From assembly GCA_017551675.1 (NCBI GenBank), contig JAFZLC010000001.1:1-64000 (forward strand): DNA of 64,000 bases, given 5' to 3'. The notes beneath the pieces are model-generated. The model made no database searches. It was not told the DNA's origin and worked only from the letters and a program-made list of their open reading frames with translations. Shown here one piece after another: positions 53,304-61,395 of the stretch. Both the position numbers and the translations under genes were made by a program. The DNA is from Paludibacteraceae bacterium. Its GTDB lineage: Bacteria > Bacteroidota > Bacteroidia > Bacteroidales > Paludibacteraceae. Within the stretch, counting starts at the first letter, position 1. Every line of letters starts with the position of its first letter.

Positions 53304-54199
53304 TGAAATATTACAACATGAATGAAACACGAGGATTCCTTGAGTCGATAGGAATGCCTGGTGGTGATTTTTATGATTTGCCAACTTCTGAGAAAAGATT
53401 TCCAGATGGAGGCCAGTATCGATTTGAGGTGCCTGGTATTCAAGGACCTGGTCCAATGAAGGCCCTTTTGGAACAGTTGGATGAATATGGCATTCAAATA
53501 CATCGTGTAACACAAACCAAGGGCATTATGTTCCTTACAGACGATGAGATCAAAACCATGGTTGAATATGCAAAAAAATGGAAAGTGGAATTGGTTTTGG
53601 CTTGTGGACCACGGGCCACACAAGATACGAGTGCAAGTGTAAAGACGGAGGAAGGACAGCGTATGGGCTATCGTTTGCGTGGACAAGAGCAGATCGTACG
53701 AGGTATTGAGGAAATTCGTCGTGGTGCACGTTTGGGAGTACGCGGTTTCCTTATTTATGATGAAGGATTGTTGTGGGCACTTAATGAAGCACGTAAATCG
53801 GGTTTCATTCCGGCAGATTGTCATTTCAAAATTTCTGCTCATTCAGGGCATGCAAATCCATGTTCTGCACATGTGTTGGAAATGTTAGGAGCCAATAGTA
53901 TAAATCCTGTTCGTGATATCCAGTTGCAAATGTTATCTGCGTTACGAGCGGTTATCGATTGTCCCATAGACATTCATACTGAAAATCCTAAGTCTAGTGG
54001 AGGTTTTATCCGTCACTATGAGGTTCCTGAATTTATACGTGTGGCAGCACCTGTTTATCTTAAGACGGGAGGCTCTGTTGCTGCAAATCATAGTTATGAT
54101 ACTACAGAAAAGGAAGCAAAGCAACGTGCAAAACAAATCATGTTGGTAAAACGTGTGATTGATGAGTATTATCCAGACGCGGTTGTGTCTCCTAAATAA
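53300..54199 (+). CDS. Uncharacterised TIM-barrel protein, U32-peptidase-like
   Basis: I do not recognise this 299-residue protein with certainty. Its pattern of alternating strands and helices (VELVLACGPRA, GVRGFLIYDEGLL, CHFKISAHSGHA, CPIDIHTENP, VYLKTGGSVAAN) fits a TIM barrel. The GFLIYDEGLLWAL segment recalls the N-terminal half of U32 peptidase-family proteins. No complete metal or cysteine site is obvious, but several acidic and histidine residues at strand ends (Asp-Glu, His-Ser-Gly-His, His-Thr-Glu-Asn) look like an active site. It is coupled to the aminotransferase by a four-base overlap and followed ten bases later by an ATP-grasp gene, so it is part of the same pathway. Confidence 0.6.
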   Translation: MMKYYNMNETRGFLESIGMPGGDFYDLPTSEKRFPDGGQYRFEVPGIQGPGPMKALLEQLDEYGIQIHRVTQTKGIMFLTDDEIKTMVEYAKKWKVELVLACGPRATQDTSASVKTEEGQRMGYRLRGQEQIVRGIEEIRRGARLGVRGFLIYDEGLLWALNEARKSGFIPADCHFKISAHSGHANPCSAHVLEMLGANSINPVRDIQLQMLSALRAVIDCPIDIHTENPKSSGGFIRHYEVPEFIRVAAPVYLKTGGSVAANHSYDTTEKEAKQRAKQIMLVKRVIDEYYPDAVVSPK

Positions 54200-54209
54200 T
54201 TAGTAAGTT

Positions 54210-55448
54210 ATGTCCGAAAAGTTAGTTGCTATTGTTTTGGGTGGCACTAGTCCACATATAGAATTAATTCGTCAACTTAAAGATCGAGGTTATTATGTGG
54301 TATTAGCAGATTATTTGCCCAATCCACCTGCTAAAATTCATGCTGACATTCATGAACAGGTTAGTACCCTTGATCCTGATGCGGTATTATCACTAGCTCA
54401 AAAATATTGTGCAAAATTGGTCATTAGTGCTTGTGTTGATCAAGCTAATATTACCGCATGTTATGTGGCTGAAAAGCTTGGATTGACACATCCTTATAGT
54501 TATGAGTTGGCTAATAATATAACCAACAAGGGTTATATGAAAAAGCTAATGATTGCGAATGATATACCAACAACTAAGTACTATTTTATGGAGAAAGGGG
54601 AAGAACTTGAATCTTTTGATTTGAAGTTTCCCGTAATGGTTAAGCCTGCAGATGCGTGTGCTGCATCAGGTGTAAAGAAAGCAAATAATTATGCAGAGTT
54701 AAGTGAATTTCTATCACAGGCAAAGAAGGTTAGTAGAACAGGAAGAACTGTAGTTGAGGAATTTTTTTCTGGTGTAGAAGTAAGCGTATATGCGTTTATA
54801 AAAAATGGAGAAGCGAATATATTGATGATATCGGAGCGTATATCAACTATAGAGGGAGAACAACAGGTTCTAAAATGTTATGCTACTATTACGCCTCCTA
54901 ACGTTTCAGATGTTGCTTTGCATAAGATACAGGAGGTTTCAACTAAGATTGCAAATGTTTTTGAACTAGATAATACTCCTCTTCATATACAATTTATTAT
55001 TGATGGTGACAATATTAGTGTTATTGAGTTTGCACCAAGAGTCGGAGGAGGAATAAGTTATGAGAATATAAAAAATAGCACAGGTTTTGATATAATATCA
55101 GCTACAATAGACTCATATTTACAAAAGCCTGTTGATGTGAAGTTTAAACGTTCGGATCGTTATTTTTCTGTAAGTTTGGCTTATGGAATTCCTTCTGTGT
55201 TCGATCACATGACTGGTGTAGAAGAACTTATAAAAGAAGGTATAATTGATAGCGTTCATTATCATAAAACGCGAGGAACTGCTATATCGGCTGATAGAGC
55301 TAGTGCAGGAAGAATTGCAGCTATTTTGATATCTGGTGTGAGCCGACAAGAGGTTTTAGAAAAAATAAAAGTGTCTTTTAATCGTATTGATGCGTATGAT
55401 CCTAATGGTAATCAGATTTTACGCAAAGACTTATATTTAAAATATTAA
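54210..55448 (+). CDS. ATP-grasp ligase, carboxylate-amine type
   Basis: The 412-residue protein has a Rossmann-like N-terminus (VLGGTSPHIELIRQLKDRG), a central ATP-grasp domain with FPVMVKPADACAASGV (ATP-binding Lys) and VVEEFFSGVEVSVYAF, and the metal-binding VIEFAPRVGGGIS. This is the layout of ATP-grasp amino-acid or carboxylate-amine ligases such as PurK- and BacD-like proteins. It would activate a carboxylate as acyl phosphate and attach it to an amine. In this locus the amine may be an amino sugar and the acid a product of the next genes. The substrate pair is inferred. Confidence 0.82.
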   Translation: MSEKLVAIVLGGTSPHIELIRQLKDRGYYVVLADYLPNPPAKIHADIHEQVSTLDPDAVLSLAQKYCAKLVISACVDQANITACYVAEKLGLTHPYSYELANNITNKGYMKKLMIANDIPTTKYYFMEKGEELESFDLKFPVMVKPADACAASGVKKANNYAELSEFLSQAKKVSRTGRTVVEEFFSGVEVSVYAFIKNGEANILMISERISTIEGEQQVLKCYATITPPNVSDVALHKIQEVSTKIANVFELDNTPLHIQFIIDGDNISVIEFAPRVGGGISYENIKNSTGFDIISATIDSYLQKPVDVKFKRSDRYFSVSLAYGIPSVFDHMTGVEELIKEGIIDSVHYHKTRGTAISADRASAGRIAAILISGVSRQEVLEKIKVSFNRIDAYDPNGNQILRKDLYLKY

Positions 55449-55454
55449 TTATAT

Positions 55455-56600
55455 ATGATTCATCATCAATATAATCCAAACTATAAGTTTGTTAAAAGTC
55501 CGATAGATTTTAATAAATATACAGATCGAGAGCTTCTTCAATATTGTTTAGGAGCAACGATGTATATGCCAGGAACAAAAGATTTTGCCCAGGCGGTGAT
55601 CGATAAAAAGTATCCAGGATTGACATCCATGGTGATGTGTTTTGAAGATGCTTGCAAATTAGAGGATGTTCCAGCTGCTGAATTAAATAGTATTCATGTT
55701 CTTAGTACATTGGCGGATGCGGTAGAAAATGGATCGTTGAAGTACGAAGATATTCCGTTAATCTTTTTCCGTGTACGTAGTGTGGAGCAGTTCAAACATT
55801 TTTCGTCAATGCTTGAGCCTCGGCACATTAAATATCTATGTGGGTTCAATTTCCCAAAATTCAATAGCATTACTGCAGCTCCTTATATGGAGCATCTTGT
55901 AGAATTGAATGAGAAGTTTGGAGAGATTATATATGGTATGCCGATTATTGAAGATTCGCGTGTTGCCTTTAAGGAAACGCGTCTTTTGGAACTAATGGCT
56001 ATTAAAAATGTCTGTGACTGCCACAAGAATCTTGTACTTAATGTGCGTGTAGGGGGAACTGATTTTTCAAGTTGTTTCGGAGTGCGTCGTGGTATTAATT
56101 ACACTATTTATGATATCATGACTGTTAGTAATTGCCTTATGGATATTTTGAATGTGTTTACTCGTAATAATGATTATACGGTAAGTGGTCCGGTTTGGGA
56201 ATACTTTAAGGCAAGTAAGCGTATGAAAAATATGGAGGAATTGCCTTCTGTTGATTTACAACAGACTCTTTTAAAGAGAAAAGCTGTGGTGAATGATGCT
56301 GTAGACGGATTGATGAGAGAATTAATTCTAGATCAGGCTAATGGCTTCATGGGTAAAACTTGTATCCATCCTTCACATCTTAATTATATAAATGGCATGC
56401 TAGCGGTTACAAAAGATGAGTATGACGATGCTTATCAAATATTGCATACTTCTGGTGGTGTTATTAAGGGATCGAAAGGAATGAATGAAATCGGTCCGCA
56501 TAAGAATTGGGCTCAGAGAATTATGATGCGTGCTGAGGCGTATGGCGTGATAGAGAATGATGCTAGTTATATAGAACTATTCGGAGTTAATAATGCCTAA
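55455..56600 (+). CDS. CitE / HpcH-HpaI-type lyase
   Basis: The 381-residue protein shows a TIM-barrel lyase pattern: MYMPGTKDFAQ at the front and MVMCFEDACKL with the Glu-Asp pair, typical of HpcH/HpaI aldolases and citrate-lyase beta subunits. IYGMPIIEDSRVAF supplies another acidic site and NVRVGGTDFSSCFG a later strand. It is close to the 'C-C bond lyase' family that sits beside ATP-grasp genes in tellurium-resistance clusters. It should make or break a carbon-carbon bond next to a carboxylate. It overlaps the dehydrogenase gene by eight bases. The substrate is unknown. Confidence 0.75.
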   Translation: MIHHQYNPNYKFVKSPIDFNKYTDRELLQYCLGATMYMPGTKDFAQAVIDKKYPGLTSMVMCFEDACKLEDVPAAELNSIHVLSTLADAVENGSLKYEDIPLIFFRVRSVEQFKHFSSMLEPRHIKYLCGFNFPKFNSITAAPYMEHLVELNEKFGEIIYGMPIIEDSRVAFKETRLLELMAIKNVCDCHKNLVLNVRVGGTDFSSCFGVRRGINYTIYDIMTVSNCLMDILNVFTRNNDYTVSGPVWEYFKASKRMKNMEELPSVDLQQTLLKRKAVVNDAVDGLMRELILDQANGFMGKTCIHPSHLNYINGMLAVTKDEYDDAYQILHTSGGVIKGSKGMNEIGPHKNWAQRIMMRAEAYGVIENDASYIELFGVNNA

Positions 56601-57567
56601 AATATTGCATACATACCGATATACAGGAACTCCTTGGGAAATTTTAAAATCAGTTGTTCCTGATGGCTATACTATAAAAACGCTTGATTGCCCGACTCAA
56701 GAGCAACTTGTAAAGGAAGCTATCGATGCTGATTATTTTTTGGTGAGTGGACGTTTGCTTATCAATGAAGAAGTGCTGGCCAATGCTCCAAAACTGAAAA
56801 TGATTCAAAGGACAGGTGTTGGTATTGATATGTTGGATAAAGAAGCAATCAAGCGAAGAAATATCCCTGTGTATGTGAATGCTGGAGTGAATGCTCGGAG
56901 TGTGGCGGAACATACTGTTACTTTGATACTTTCTTGTCTTAAAAACCTTCCGCTTATTTCTACGAATGTCAAGAATGGTATTTGGAAGAAACAGGAGACG
57001 GGAGTTTCTTGCAACGAACTCTATGGCAAGACTGTTGCTATGATTGGCATGGGAAATATAGGTCGCATTACGGCAGGTATTCTTCATGCTTTTGGAGCGA
57101 ATGTTATCTATACGGACATAGTTCGTCAGAGTGAAGATGTTGAAAAATCTTTGGGTATATCGTTTCGGGCATCTTTTGATGAAATGTTGCCTGATGCGGA
57201 TATACTTTCTTTTCATTGCCCGTTGACTGATCAAAATCAAAAAATTCTGAATGCTGAGTCCATCCGTAAAATGAAAGATAATGCCATTGTCGTGAATACT
57301 GCTCGTGGCAAACTTATCGATGAAGAGGCTTTGTATAAGGCTCTCATTTCAGGTAGGATTCGTGCTGCGGGTCTAGATGTTCATTATGAGGAACCCATGT
57401 TGGAGAATAATCCTTTGAAGACATTGGACAATGTAATCTTGACACCTCATATTGCGGGGCTTTCTTTTGAAAGTTTTCAGAACATGATGAAAAATGCTGT
57501 TGAAAATATTGTTGCGTTTGACAGACGGGATTTCGAGATCATAAAAAATAAGGAAATAAGACTATGA
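56593..57567 (+). CDS. D-2-hydroxyacid dehydrogenase family protein
   Basis: The 324-residue protein has the SerA/LdhA-type NAD motif (GMGNIGRI), the VNTARGKLIDE segment with the catalytic Arg nearby and the catalytic His in LTPHIAG. It interconverts a 2-oxo acid and a D-2-hydroxy acid. Between the lyase and the ATP-grasp genes it may reduce a 2-oxo acid made by the lyase. It overlaps both neighbours (8 bases upstream, 4 bases downstream). Confidence 0.88.
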   Translation: MPKILHTYRYTGTPWEILKSVVPDGYTIKTLDCPTQEQLVKEAIDADYFLVSGRLLINEEVLANAPKLKMIQRTGVGIDMLDKEAIKRRNIPVYVNAGVNARSVAEHTVTLILSCLKNLPLISTNVKNGIWKKQETGVSCNELYGKTVAMIGMGNIGRITAGILHAFGANVIYTDIVRQSEDVEKSLGISFRASFDEMLPDADILSFHCPLTDQNQKILNAESIRKMKDNAIVVNTARGKLIDEEALYKALISGRIRAAGLDVHYEEPMLENNPLKTLDNVILTPHIAGLSFESFQNMMKNAVENIVAFDRRDFEIIKNKEIRL

Positions 57568-58661
57568 AATTACTTCATTTCGTTCAGAGATTCGTTTGGA
57601 AAATATTTCCGACATTCGCTATTAATAAACGTGTTGACAGTTATATCAAAAACAAATACCATGATAAAATATGGGGTGGATATAAACTAGATGAACAGAT
57701 AGAAGAAAATATTCATATTTTCCTTACTGAAAAAGAATTAGAGGATAAAAAGTTCCTTGAATCTATAAAAAGGGATATCGTGAAATCGTACCTTCTTTAT
57801 GGAGTAAATGCTAATGAATATTTTACGCATAATTTCTATAGGAAAAAACATAAAGAAAGAAATAGATATATGTCAAAAAAGCGCAAAGATGAGCTGCTGA
57901 TACGGACTGTTGGAGAAAAATGGGAAGAGGCATTTTTGACATTAAAAGATAAAAACAAGTTTTATCAAATGGCAAAAGATTTTTTTCTTAGAAATGTCGT
58001 TTCTGTAGAAAACAAGAGTGATTTGAATGAATTTTTACATTTTGCGGGGAAAAATCCTAAATTTATTGCTAAACCGTCGAGAAATAGCTGCGGGCAAGGA
58101 ATTAAGATAGTAGATTTGTCTGTCAATCCTCCAACTCAGGTATTTGACGATATGTTAAAAGAAGGAACCTATATTTGTGAGGAATTGATTAGCCAAGATT
58201 CTAGATTAGCATTATTTAATGAATCCTCGGTGAATACGATTAGAGTTCCATCTATATGGGATGGAACAAAAGCTTGTATATTTTATCCAGTTTTAAGAAC
58301 AGGCAGGAAAGGAAATGTTGTTGATAATGCTGGTTCAGGGGGAATATTTGCCTTGGTGGATGCGGATACAGGTATGGTGATTTCAGATGGGTATGATGAA
58401 TTAGGACATCACTTTGTGGAACATCCTGATTCGTATATTACATATAAAGGATTTCAAATCCCAGAGTGGGATAACCTTAAATCTGTAGTAAATAAGATTC
58501 ATTCAACCATGCCGAAGGAATTTAAATATGTTGGATGGGATTTTACATTGTCAAATAAGGGATGGTGCGTGATAGAGGCTAATTGGGGCGATTTTATAAT
58601 GCAACAGAAAACTCTTGATCGGGGTTTATATAAAGAGTTTAAGCAAATACTATTGAAATAA
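57564..58661 (+). CDS. Sugar-transfer-associated ATP-grasp protein, copy 1
   Basis: The 365-residue protein belongs to the 'sugar-transfer associated' ATP-grasp family (ATPgrasp_ST type). A helical N-terminal third precedes the ATP-grasp core with KFIAKPSRNSCGQGIKI (ATP-binding Lys and glycine loop), YICEELISQD, TIRVPSIWDG and, near the end, YVGWDFTLSNKG with the metal-binding VIEANWGDF. Members lie in polysaccharide loci and are thought to attach amino acids or other carboxylates to sugars. It overlaps the dehydrogenase gene by four bases. A second member follows at 58740. Confidence 0.82.
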   Translation: MKLLHFVQRFVWKIFPTFAINKRVDSYIKNKYHDKIWGGYKLDEQIEENIHIFLTEKELEDKKFLESIKRDIVKSYLLYGVNANEYFTHNFYRKKHKERNRYMSKKRKDELLIRTVGEKWEEAFLTLKDKNKFYQMAKDFFLRNVVSVENKSDLNEFLHFAGKNPKFIAKPSRNSCGQGIKIVDLSVNPPTQVFDDMLKEGTYICEELISQDSRLALFNESSVNTIRVPSIWDGTKACIFYPVLRTGRKGNVVDNAGSGGIFALVDADTGMVISDGYDELGHHFVEHPDSYITYKGFQIPEWDNLKSVVNKIHSTMPKEFKYVGWDFTLSNKGWCVIEANWGDFIMQQKTLDRGLYKEFKQILLK

Positions 58662-58739
58662 TCCTTTTTATGGATGATGATATTATTATGTTTGAATGAT
58701 ATGTGGGATTTGTAGAGGAAATAGAAAAAAAGATTAGTC

Positions 58740-59840
58740 ATGAAGGAAATTTATTATAAAATAAAAAAAATCATCTTGTCAGTTCTAAATAAATCAGGGA
58801 ATCAGGATATTGTTTCTGACAATTTGCAAGGAGTCCGTTATGGAAGAAATAAATTTGAAAAGAATTTTCTGGCATACGATTCTTTTCCTGAGATAACAGA
58901 TGACGAATTGGAACAAGTTCGTAAGACTTGGCCAATGTGGGAAATTGACAAGGAAGATTTGAATTGGCTTAGAATATATAAAAAACATAATGGTTTTTCT
59001 CCATATGTAATTGGTAATTGGCACACATATTTACTGCGACAGGAATTTAATCCGTATGAACAATTGTCGTCTTTTGAATATAAGGGCTTATTTGATGTGT
59101 ATTTCCCAGATATTCCTTTCCCAAAATCTTTTGTTAGAAGAATCCAAAATGTATACTATGATTTGGAAATGCATGTGATTTCAGAAGATAGTGCGGTTAA
59201 TATTCTTATGCAACACGATGCATATGTTATAAAGCCATCTTTTGGAACGAATCAAGGGAAGGGAGTTGAAAAAATTAACTTGAACATATGTGATGATAAG
59301 AAAAAAAGAATTATAAAATCGTTTGATGATCAAGAATCTGATTTTATTGTTCAAGAGGTTTTAGAACAACATCCTGATGTCGCTGCAATGAATCCGACAA
59401 GTTTAAATTGTTGCCGTGTTACGTCTGTTTATATGAATGGGAAATTCGGACTTTCTACGGTTTTTAAAATTGGAAAAATTGGATCTAATATAGACAATTG
59501 GCGTAATTCATATTTTGTTGGAGTTAGTCAAGATGGAACGTTGTCTAAGATTGGTTTCGCGAAGGACCTGAAAACTGTGACTCAAACGGATAATGGATTA
59601 GACATAGAGGGATTTAAATTGCCTTGCTATAAAGAGATTGTTGATTCTGTTGAGAAATATCATAAAAAATATTTCCCGAATTGTGGAATGATTGGATGGG
59701 ATATTCTTATAGATAAAAATAGTAGTGTTCGTGTGATAGAGATGAATCTGACAACTCCAGGAATTATTGCGGAGCAGCTGGCTGCAGGAGATTTCCTAAA
59801 AGATTTTAGGGATGAAATTGTTAAGCGTCTAACAAAATAA
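58740..59840 (+). CDS. Sugar-transfer-associated ATP-grasp protein, copy 2
   Basis: The 366-residue protein has the same fold and family as its upstream neighbour: YVIKPSFGTNQGKGVEKI in the ATP-binding core, FIVQEVLEQHPDVAAMNP, CCRVTSVYMNGKFG and a metal site in MIGWDILIDKN with VIEMNLTTPG. The two are clearly related but diverged, so they may add different groups or act on different acceptors. No lipid anchor or membrane helix is seen. It lies 78 bases after copy 1 and 31 bases before the second flippase. Confidence 0.8.
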   Translation: MKEIYYKIKKIILSVLNKSGNQDIVSDNLQGVRYGRNKFEKNFLAYDSFPEITDDELEQVRKTWPMWEIDKEDLNWLRIYKKHNGFSPYVIGNWHTYLLRQEFNPYEQLSSFEYKGLFDVYFPDIPFPKSFVRRIQNVYYDLEMHVISEDSAVNILMQHDAYVIKPSFGTNQGKGVEKINLNICDDKKKRIIKSFDDQESDFIVQEVLEQHPDVAAMNPTSLNCCRVTSVYMNGKFGLSTVFKIGKIGSNIDNWRNSYFVGVSQDGTLSKIGFAKDLKTVTQTDNGLDIEGFKLPCYKEIVDSVEKYHKKYFPNCGMIGWDILIDKNSSVRVIEMNLTTPGIIAEQLAAGDFLKDFRDEIVKRLTK

Positions 59841-59871
59841 GCAATCATATTTTAGCTATAGAGTTGAACGA

Positions 59872-61353
59872 ATGAGTGATGTTAGTTTAAAACAACAGGC
59901 TGTAAATGGTGTAGCGTGGGCTACCGTAAGGAAATTAGTTCAGGTTTCAATATCTTTTATCTCGGGTATTATTTTAGCGCGTTTGTTGATGCCGGAGGAT
60001 TATGGTTGTATTGGAATGTTGGCCATTTTTATGCAGGTTTCTGGTGCGTTTGTTGATGGAGGCTTTGGCTCTGCATTGATTCAAAAAAAACAACCGACGA
60101 AAGAAGATTACTCAACTGTTTTTTTCTGGAATTTAAGCATTTCTGGGATAATATATATCATACTTTTTTTTGCCTCTCCGCTAATTGCAGATTTCTATCA
60201 TATTCCGTTACTTAGTAAAGTGTTGCGTGTACAAGGAATTGTAATAATACTAAATGCGCTTCTCTTTGTTCAAAGTAACCAACTTTGTAAAAAATTCAAA
60301 TTTAAGAAACTTGCCATTGTAAATTCCTCTACATCTGTTATTTCATTATTGGTTACAATTTATATGGCGTATAATGGATTTGGAGTTTGGTCTTTGGTAA
60401 CTCAAAATCTGCTTATGTCTGCGATTCCCATGCTGTGTTATTGGCTTACAAATAGATGGTATCCGTCATTAAGTTTTTCAAAAAAATCATTTAGAGAGTT
60501 GTTTAGTTTTGGCTTGTATGCTTTGCTTACTAGTTTATTATCTAAAATATCTAACAATATTCAAGGTCTATTGTTAGGTCATTTTTATAATCCTACATTA
60601 ATGGGTTATTATTCAAAAGCACATTCGACGGAACGACTAGCATCTCAGACAATTTCTGATGTCTTTAGTCAAGTTACATTTCCGTTGTATTCTGAATTGC
60701 AAGATGATTGTGAGCGAATGAAAAATGCAATAAAGAAGATCACAGGTTTACTAGCTTTCTTTGTGTTTCCATTAATGTTTGTTCTAATTTTAGTCGCGAA
60801 ACCTGTCTTTATTTTACTCTACTCGGATCGGTGGTTGGAAAGTATACCATATTTCCAAGTTCTATGTTTAACGGGCTTAGCTGCATGTCTTCAGGCTGTT
60901 AATTCTCAAACTATTGCAGCAATGGGAATGGGTAAAGTGATGTTTCAGTGGGCTGTTATAAAGCAGTCTATTGGAATCCTTGCTGTGATAATTGGCTTGG
61001 TTACATATGGAATTTATGGACTACTTCTGGCAATCGTAGCTCGGGCATGGTTCGTTTATTTTGTCAACGCCTATTTGGTTTCCAAGTATGTTGGTTACAA
61101 AATGAAAACGCAGCTTTTTGATTTATTGCCAATTCTTTTGATTTCGGCGATATCATTGTTGGTGACATATTTTGCTTTCTCTCCTTTTTCCCTGAGTATG
61201 TATGTGGATGGTTTTTTTAAACTAATCTTTTTTGGAACAATATATTTGATTGGAATAAAGCTGTTTAAACCGGGTGTGCTAAATTTGGCAATGTCTTTGC
61301 TTATTCCTTTCGTGAAGGAGAAATTTCGTATGGCGAAGAAAAAGGACGAGTAA
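59872..61353 (+). CDS. Polysaccharide flippase (WzxC-like), second copy
   Basis: The 493-residue protein has about 14 hydrophobic helices and the same family plan as the flippase at 50746 (AVNGVAWATVRKLVQVSISF and DGGFGSALIQKKQPT at the start). Two flippases in one locus are not usual. One may move a repeat unit and the other a different lipid-linked intermediate, or the second may belong to a fused neighbouring cassette. It lies 31 bases after the ATP-grasp gene and 42 bases before the MmgE/PrpD gene. Confidence 0.85.
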   Translation: MSDVSLKQQAVNGVAWATVRKLVQVSISFISGIILARLLMPEDYGCIGMLAIFMQVSGAFVDGGFGSALIQKKQPTKEDYSTVFFWNLSISGIIYIILFFASPLIADFYHIPLLSKVLRVQGIVIILNALLFVQSNQLCKKFKFKKLAIVNSSTSVISLLVTIYMAYNGFGVWSLVTQNLLMSAIPMLCYWLTNRWYPSLSFSKKSFRELFSFGLYALLTSLLSKISNNIQGLLLGHFYNPTLMGYYSKAHSTERLASQTISDVFSQVTFPLYSELQDDCERMKNAIKKITGLLAFFVFPLMFVLILVAKPVFILLYSDRWLESIPYFQVLCLTGLAACLQAVNSQTIAAMGMGKVMFQWAVIKQSIGILAVIIGLVTYGIYGLLLAIVARAWFVYFVNAYLVSKYVGYKMKTQLFDLLPILLISAISLLVTYFAFSPFSLSMYVDGFFKLIFFGTIYLIGIKLFKPGVLNLAMSLLIPFVKEKFRMAKKKDE

Positions 61354-61395
61354 ATGTATAATGTGCAATGAATTTAAAATTGCATTGAAGTAGTG

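Noticed and set aside
53237-53842. 201-codon minus-strand frame over the TIM-barrel gene
   Set aside because: Opposite to a coupled, coherent gene; Cys/His/Phe-rich sequence with no domain.
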